Below, in pieces: positions 6,702-9,840 of a stretch of 9,840 nt of DNA. A program made the translations under genes and the position numbers. Source of the DNA: an uncultured Collinsella sp. (GTDB taxonomy: Bacteria; Actinomycetota; Coriobacteriia; Coriobacteriales; Coriobacteriaceae); assembly GCA_902462065.1 (NCBI GenBank), contig CABQAK010000056.1:1-9840 (forward strand), written 5' to 3'. The notes below the pieces were generated by a model. The model ran no database searches. It was not told where the DNA came from and saw only the letters and a program-made list of their open reading frames with translations. The number at the start of each line of letters is the position of its first letter. The first letter of the stretch is position 1.

Positions 6702-7043
6702 GCTACCTCCAACTTATACGAATTTACGTATGTCTAGAATAACACGCTGACGTGCGCAAACCCGTACTTTATGCAGGAAAAGCACACAACTCTGATAGGT
6801 AAGAGTATTCGATAACAGACGCAGCTCATTCACACCTTTATGCATTTTCAACGCCTGCATAATCTGCAGGCAGACCGGCATCTTTGAGTGACTCCATACA
6901 AGCTGTAGTCATTTTTGTGCATATGCAATATCTATTAGCTTTACCCTGCGACAGTGCCCGTCGCTTGTGATAGAGTGCTACAAACTCTGGCTTTTGCCCT
7001 ACGAGTGACCAAGAGCTCGGGGGCTTTAACACAAGGAGGATCT
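6702..7043. other. divergent carD / argS intergenic region
   Basis: 342 bp, visibly richer in A and T than the flanking genes. ATACG-AATTTA-CGTAT (6716-6731) is a dyad just upstream of the carD ribosome-binding site. GCCTGCA (6853-6859) with TGCAGGC (6865-6871) is a small hairpin with a 5-nt loop and no T tract. TGCATATGCA (6918-6927) is a 10-bp palindrome about 20 bp upstream of the argS -35, a possible operator. A best carD promoter guess (TTGCGC-N17-TAGACA on the complement) is weak. No T-box antiterminator motif and no credible small gene were found. Confidence 0.4.
6948..6976 (+). promoter_or_regulatory. probable argS promoter
   Basis: GCGACA (6948-6953), a 17-nt spacer, then TAGAGT (6971-6976) preceded by TGA, an extended -10. 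Each hexamer matches the sigma70 consensus at 4 of 6. The start would be near 6983, giving a leader of about 60 nt that can form a short hairpin (GCCC-CGAG with CTCG-GGGC, about 6995-7024). Confidence 0.45.
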
Positions 7044-8897
7044 ATGCCCGAGAAGATTGAAGAGCTGGTACGCGCTGCGCTTGCTGCGGCCCAGGAGGCC
7101 GGCGACCTTTCCGCATTTGAACTTGACGATTGCGCTATCGAGCGACCGGCTGACACTTCTCATGGCGAGTGGACCTCTACCATGGCCCTGAAGTCCGCCA
7201 AGCTGGCCCACTGCGCCCCGCGCAAGATCGCCGAGGCCATCGTTGCCCATATGCCCGAGGACCCCGCGATCGAGAAGGTCGAGATCGCAGGCCCCGGCTT
7301 CATCAACTTCTACCTCTCCGTTGCCGTCAAGAATGCCATCTTTGGCGAGGCTCGCGAGAAGGGCATGGACTTCGCTAAGTCCAACGTCGGTGGTGGCCTG
7401 AAGACCCAGGTCGAGTTCGTTTCCGCTAACCCCGTCGGCCCCATGCACATCGGCCACGGCCGCTGGGCCGCGCTGGGCGACTCGCTCTGCCGTGTGATGG
7501 ACCACGCCGGTTACGACATCCAGCGTGAGTTCTACATCAACGACCACGGCTCTCAGATGAACACCTTCGGCAACTCCATCAGCACGCGCTATATGCAGCT
7601 TGCCGACATCATCGCCAAGCAGGGCGTGGATATCGACGAGGCTCACAAGCTGCTGATCGCCGACCGTGACGCCTTTGTTGCCGACGAGAACGACGAGCAC
7701 CCCGAGACCCATCCGTATCAGGACAACTTTGCCGAGACCCTGGGCAAGGACTCCTATGGCGGCGACTACATCATCGACGAGGCTGCCGAGTTCTGGCGCA
7801 CCGACGGCGATAAGTGGGTCGACGCCGACCCGCAGGAGCGTATGGAGAGCTTCCGCGAGCGCGGCTATGTGAAGATGGTCGACAACATGCGCGACCTCTG
7901 CCACGCCGTCAATTGCGACTTCGATCGTTGGTACTCCGAGCGTTCGCTGTATGTGAAGGACACCGAGGGTGAGACCGCCGGCACCTCCGCCGTCGACCGC
8001 GCTTTTGAGAAGCTCGACAAGATGGGCTACCTCTACACCAAGGACGGCGCCCTGTGGTTCCGCTCCACCGACCTGGGCGATGACAAGGACCGCGTCCTGA
8101 TCAAGTCCGACGGCGAGTACACCTACTTCGCCTCCGACGTTGCCTATCACTGGGATAAGTTCCAGCGCGTCGACCACGTCATCGACATCTGGGGTGCCGA
8201 CCACCACGGCTACATCGAGCGCGTCCGCTGCGTCTGCGACGCCCTTGGCTATCCCGGCAAGTTTGAGGTTCTGCTGGGCCAGCTCGTCAACCTGCTGCGT
8301 AACGGCAAGCCCGTCCGAATGTCCAAGCGCAAGGGCACCATGGTGACCCTGCAGGAGCTCGTCGACGAGGTCGGCTCCGATGCCGCTCGCTACACGCTCA
8401 TCTCCAAGAGCTCCAACCAGATGGTCGACTTCGATATTGAGGCCGTTAAGAAGCGCGACAACTCCAACCCGGTCTATTACGTGCAGTATGCTCACGCCCG
8501 CGTGTGCTCCATCCTGCGCCGTGCCGCCGACGTTACGCCCGAGCAGGCTGACGAGATGGGCATGAAGGCCGTCGCCGAGAAGGCCATCGGCGAGAACGTC
8601 GATTACTCGCTGCTGACCGACCCGACCGAGCTTGCCCTTTCGCGTAAGCTCAACGAGCTCACCGACCTCATCGCCAGCTGCGCTCGCGACCGCGCCCCGT
8701 TCCGTCTGACGCACTTTGCCGAGGAGCTTGCCGGCGACTTCCACAGCTTCTACGCTGCCTGCCAGGTGCTGCCGAGCGAGGGCCGTCCCGTCGACCCCGA
8801 GCTTTCGCGTGCCCGTCTGGCCGCTTGCGATGCCGTCCGCGTGACGCTCGCCCTGGTGCTCACCCTTGTTGGTGTCTCCGCTCCCGAGCAGATGTAA
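7044..8897 (+). CDS. argS: arginyl-tRNA synthetase
   Basis: Charges tRNA-Arg with arginine using ATP (class I synthetase, cytoplasmic). It is 617 residues from ATG 7044, which has the strong site AGGAGG (7034-7039) 4 nt upstream; a frame extension to 6954 would cross the promoter and lacks such a site. Domains: N-terminal tRNA-recognition domain about 1-95 (ending AGPGFINFYLS), class I catalytic domain about 115-455 and DALR anticodon-binding domain about 475-617. Seen: VEFVSANPVGPMHIGHGRW with the HIGH box at 135-138, REFYINDHGSQM (161-172), WGADHHGYIERV (383-394), and the KMSKS-equivalent VRMSKRKG (424-431). The C-terminus LTLVGVSAPEQM is typical. An acidic stretch at about 205-265 (DENDEHPETHPY onward) lies within the catalytic domain as in related enzymes. 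Codon use favours C-ending codons such as TCC and AAC more than the neighbours, fitting high expression. Confidence 0.97.
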   Translation: MPEKIEELVRAALAAAQEAGDLSAFELDDCAIERPADTSHGEWTSTMALKSAKLAHCAPRKIAEAIVAHMPEDPAIEKVEIAGPGFINFYLSVAVKNAIFGEAREKGMDFAKSNVGGGLKTQVEFVSANPVGPMHIGHGRWAALGDSLCRVMDHAGYDIQREFYINDHGSQMNTFGNSISTRYMQLADIIAKQGVDIDEAHKLLIADRDAFVADENDEHPETHPYQDNFAETLGKDSYGGDYIIDEAAEFWRTDGDKWVDADPQERMESFRERGYVKMVDNMRDLCHAVNCDFDRWYSERSLYVKDTEGETAGTSAVDRAFEKLDKMGYLYTKDGALWFRSTDLGDDKDRVLIKSDGEYTYFASDVAYHWDKFQRVDHVIDIWGADHHGYIERVRCVCDALGYPGKFEVLLGQLVNLLRNGKPVRMSKRKGTMVTLQELVDEVGSDAARYTLISKSSNQMVDFDIEAVKKRDNSNPVYYVQYAHARVCSILRRAADVTPEQADEMGMKAVAEKAIGENVDYSLLTDPTELALSRKLNELTDLIASCARDRAPFRLTHFAEELAGDFHSFYAACQVLPSEGRPVDPELSRARLAACDAVRVTLALVLTLVGVSAPEQM

Positions 8898-8946
8898 GCT
8901 GCGGGTCATTTAACCGTGTAGGTTCGGCTTTGCTGAGCCCTATAAG

Positions 8947-8976
8947 CCCGATCTCCATGCGGAGGTCGGGTTTTTT
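8947..8976 (+). terminator. intrinsic terminator of argS
   Basis: CCCGATCTCC (8947-8956), loop ATGC, GGAGGTCGGG (8961-8970): 10 bp with one G-T pair, followed by six T (8971-8976). It lies 50 bp after the argS stop. This is a textbook Rho-independent terminator. Confidence 0.92.
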
Positions 8977-9020
8977 GCAAACGCCGACGTATTGACGAAT
9001 TTGGAACTGCTGGAAATACG

Positions 9021-9171
9021 AAACTATGCCGGTTCACTACGATGAATATGAGAAATTCCAACCACGCCAGCTTTTCGCAAAAAAGTGCAGGGCATCTACC
9101 TGCGGTTTTAGTTCAACAAGTTTCGGAGTGGTCGCGGTTGAGCGATTCATCGTAGTAAACCGCCATAGTTT
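9021..9171. repeat. 151-bp inverted-repeat element
   Basis: Arms 9021-9047 and 9145-9171 (outermost AAACTATG and CATAGTTT) are complementary at 25 of 27 positions. Between them are 97 nt with no ORF. They contain a hairpin GCAGG (9087-9091) with CCTGC (9099-9103), flanked by A-rich and T-rich runs. No target-site duplication is obvious. It could be a MITE-like or REP-type element, or a structured small RNA. TTGACG (8992-8997) lies upstream, but the -10 region (about 9015-9020, AATACG) is weak. Confidence 0.6.
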
Positions 9172-9210
9172 TGGCGGAGGCAGTCAGATTTGTGGGTGTT
9201 AAACCAAAGA

Positions 9211-9253
9211 GTGCCCCTTTTGACTAGTCGTTTAAGAGCGTTCCCAATGACTA
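9211..9253. repeat. two-unit tandem repeat, GGGGAC-like family
   Basis: Read on the complement, TAGTCATTGGGAACGCTCTT is followed 27 bp on by TAGTCAAAAGGGGCACTCTT. On the + strand the repeated end is TGACTA at 9221-9226 and 9248-9253. GACTAGTC (9222-9229) is a palindrome. The layout and the GGG-AC-CTC core parallel the repeat at 2559-2618. It sits just upstream of the probable promoter of the last gene. Confidence 0.5.
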
Positions 9254-9255
9254 AG

Positions 9256-9283
9256 TTGCAGGTGGCGGCGGTTGTGTTACACT
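9256..9283 (+). promoter_or_regulatory. probable promoter of the 9427 gene
   Basis: TTGCAG (9256-9261), a 16-nt spacer, then TACACT (9278-9283; 4/6 to TATAAT). Transcription would start near 9290, giving a leader of about 137 nt. The -10 is convincing; the -35 is weak. Confidence 0.4.
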
Positions 9284-9288
9284 AACGC

Positions 9289-9426
9289 TGCGTATATGAC
9301 GCAATCATCTCGATACAGATCAATGATGTCCGTCGTTTTGAACGGAACTAGACTGTTTAGCCGCCCTGAAGGTTTATGCAGGGAGCATGTGATCACAGGG
9401 CTTGAAAAGAAAGTTGAGCAAACACT
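9289..9426 (+). promoter_or_regulatory. structured leader of the 9427 gene
   Basis: TGCGT-ATATG-ACGCA (9289-9303) is a hairpin at the predicted transcript start. CCCTG (9364-9368) can pair with CAGGG at 9379-9383, or, as GCCCTG (9363-9368), with CAGGGC at 9396-9401; the two are mutually exclusive. TGTGATCACA (9388-9397) is a palindrome overlapping the second choice. An ATG at 9296 opens a 53-codon frame that ends at 9457, inside the main gene. These suggest a regulatory leader but do not match a riboswitch I know. Confidence 0.35.
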
Positions 9427-9840
9427 GTGTCTGATCAACAGCAAGAAAACGAAATAACGACGACGCAAGCCGCTCCCGCTGCACCGGTTGCGTCGGACCA
9501 GGTCGCGGCGCCCGCGCATGCCTCGGCTCCTGAGACGCCTAAGGCTGCTTCGACGCCTACGCCTGCAACGGCTGAGAAGGCCGTGCCTGCAACTGGTGAG
9601 GAGGCTGCTCCGGCAAAGCCCAAGCGTACGCGCCGCACGGCCAAGCCTGCTGCTGACGGCGAGGAGGTCACCAAGCCCAAGCGCCGTACCACGCGCATGA
9701 CGCGCGTCAAGCGCACCGTTGCAGCTGACTCCTCGGCGCCGATTTCCGATGAGGTCGCGCAGGCACGTGCGTTGGCGCAGATTAGCGAGGCTCAGGTGGT
9801 GCGCGCCCGCCGTCGTGCTGCCGAGCGCGAGGCCGCGGCT
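9427..9840 (+). CDS. N-terminal part of a basic Ala/Pro-rich protein, probably transcription termination factor Rho (3' end outside window)
   Basis: The frame is open from GTG 9427 to the window edge: 138 residues starting MSDQQQENEITTTQ. An in-frame TGA at 9415-9417 leaves GTG 9427 as the first start; no strong Shine-Dalgarno precedes it, only GAAAAGAAAG about 15 nt upstream. Residues 14-63 are rich in Ala, Pro and Thr. Two basic clusters follow, KPKRTRRTAK (64-73) and KPKRRTTRMTRVKR (83-96), then a charged helical stretch ISDEVAQARALAQ and VVRARRRAAEREAAA (125-138). No catalytic domain is in view. Actinobacterial Rho carries such an Arg/Lys-rich disordered N-terminal insertion, and rho near argS is familiar in actinobacteria, so Rho is my preferred guess. 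An RNase E/G-type protein with a similar extension is the main alternative. Rho would end transcripts, using ATP, on RNA. Confidence 0.55.
   Translation, partial: MSDQQQENEITTTQAAPAAPVASDQVAAPAHASAPETPKAASTPTPATAEKAVPATGEEAAPAKPKRTRRTAKPAADGEEVTKPKRRTTRMTRVKRTVAADSSAPISDEVAQARALAQISEAQVVRARRRAAEREAAA

Noticed and set aside
6838..7032. 64-codon minus-strand frame in the carD-argS gap
   Set aside because: It spans the probable argS promoter, lacks a Shine-Dalgarno and has no recognisable motif.
6977..7043. T-box riboswitch upstream of argS
   Set aside because: The leader is only about 60 nt and has no conserved T-box antiterminator sequence.
7026..8909. 627-codon open frame antisense to argS
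   Set aside because: The + strand frame is an unmistakable ArgS with HIGH and MSKR motifs. The antisense frame is a by-product of GC-rich third positions, and its translation is a Val/Gly/Leu/Asp-rich sequence without motifs.
9388..9397. TGTGATCACA as a CRP-type operator
   Set aside because: CRP sites need six bases between TGTGA and TCACA; here there are none. It is better read as part of the leader structure.

Overview
The window looks like a stretch of chromosome from a high-GC, gut-type actinobacterium of the class Coriobacteriia, most likely Collinsella or a close relative. This rests on codon choice, on recognisable housekeeping proteins, and on the style of the intergenic palindromes (GGGGAC-core repeats). 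It is an inference from memory, not a database match. All the protein-coding genes belong to known families. The unusual material lies between the genes.

Layout, left to right. The 3' part of a nicotinate phosphoribosyltransferase gene (NAD salvage) runs off the left edge and ends at 1085. Its stop codon is embedded in a palindromic repeat. proB (glutamate 5-kinase, 1189-2316) follows. A 302-bp gap (2317-2618) is packed with three different palindromic elements. A minus-strand S33-family alpha/beta hydrolase of the prolyl aminopeptidase type (start 4037) is next, divergent from proA (glutamyl-phosphate reductase, 4151-5437). Two genes of proline synthesis thus flank a gene whose product probably releases N-terminal proline from peptides. 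proA converges on a minus-strand HD-domain phosphohydrolase gene (5508-6107). Upstream of that, also on the minus strand, is a CarD/CdnL-type RNA polymerase-binding regulator (6216-6701). A 342-bp AT-richer divergent region separates carD from argS (7044-8897), which ends in a textbook intrinsic terminator. A 529-bp gap then holds a 151-bp inverted-repeat element, a two-unit tandem repeat, a probable promoter and a structured leader with an upstream ORF. It leads into the GTG start (9427) of a large protein with an Ala/Pro/Lys/Arg-rich N-terminus, probably transcription termination factor Rho, which runs off the right edge.

The main non-coding signal is a set of five intergenic elements (1079-1127, 2559-2618, 5444-5500, 6161-6203, 9211-9253). 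They have different arms but share a GGGGAC-like core, and they sit at gene ends or in front of genes. Two of them share an identical 41-nt sequence and flank the HD-domain gene as direct repeats. They look like REP-type repeats, several of which probably serve as terminators. I see no rRNA, tRNA, CRISPR array, insertion sequence or phage gene.
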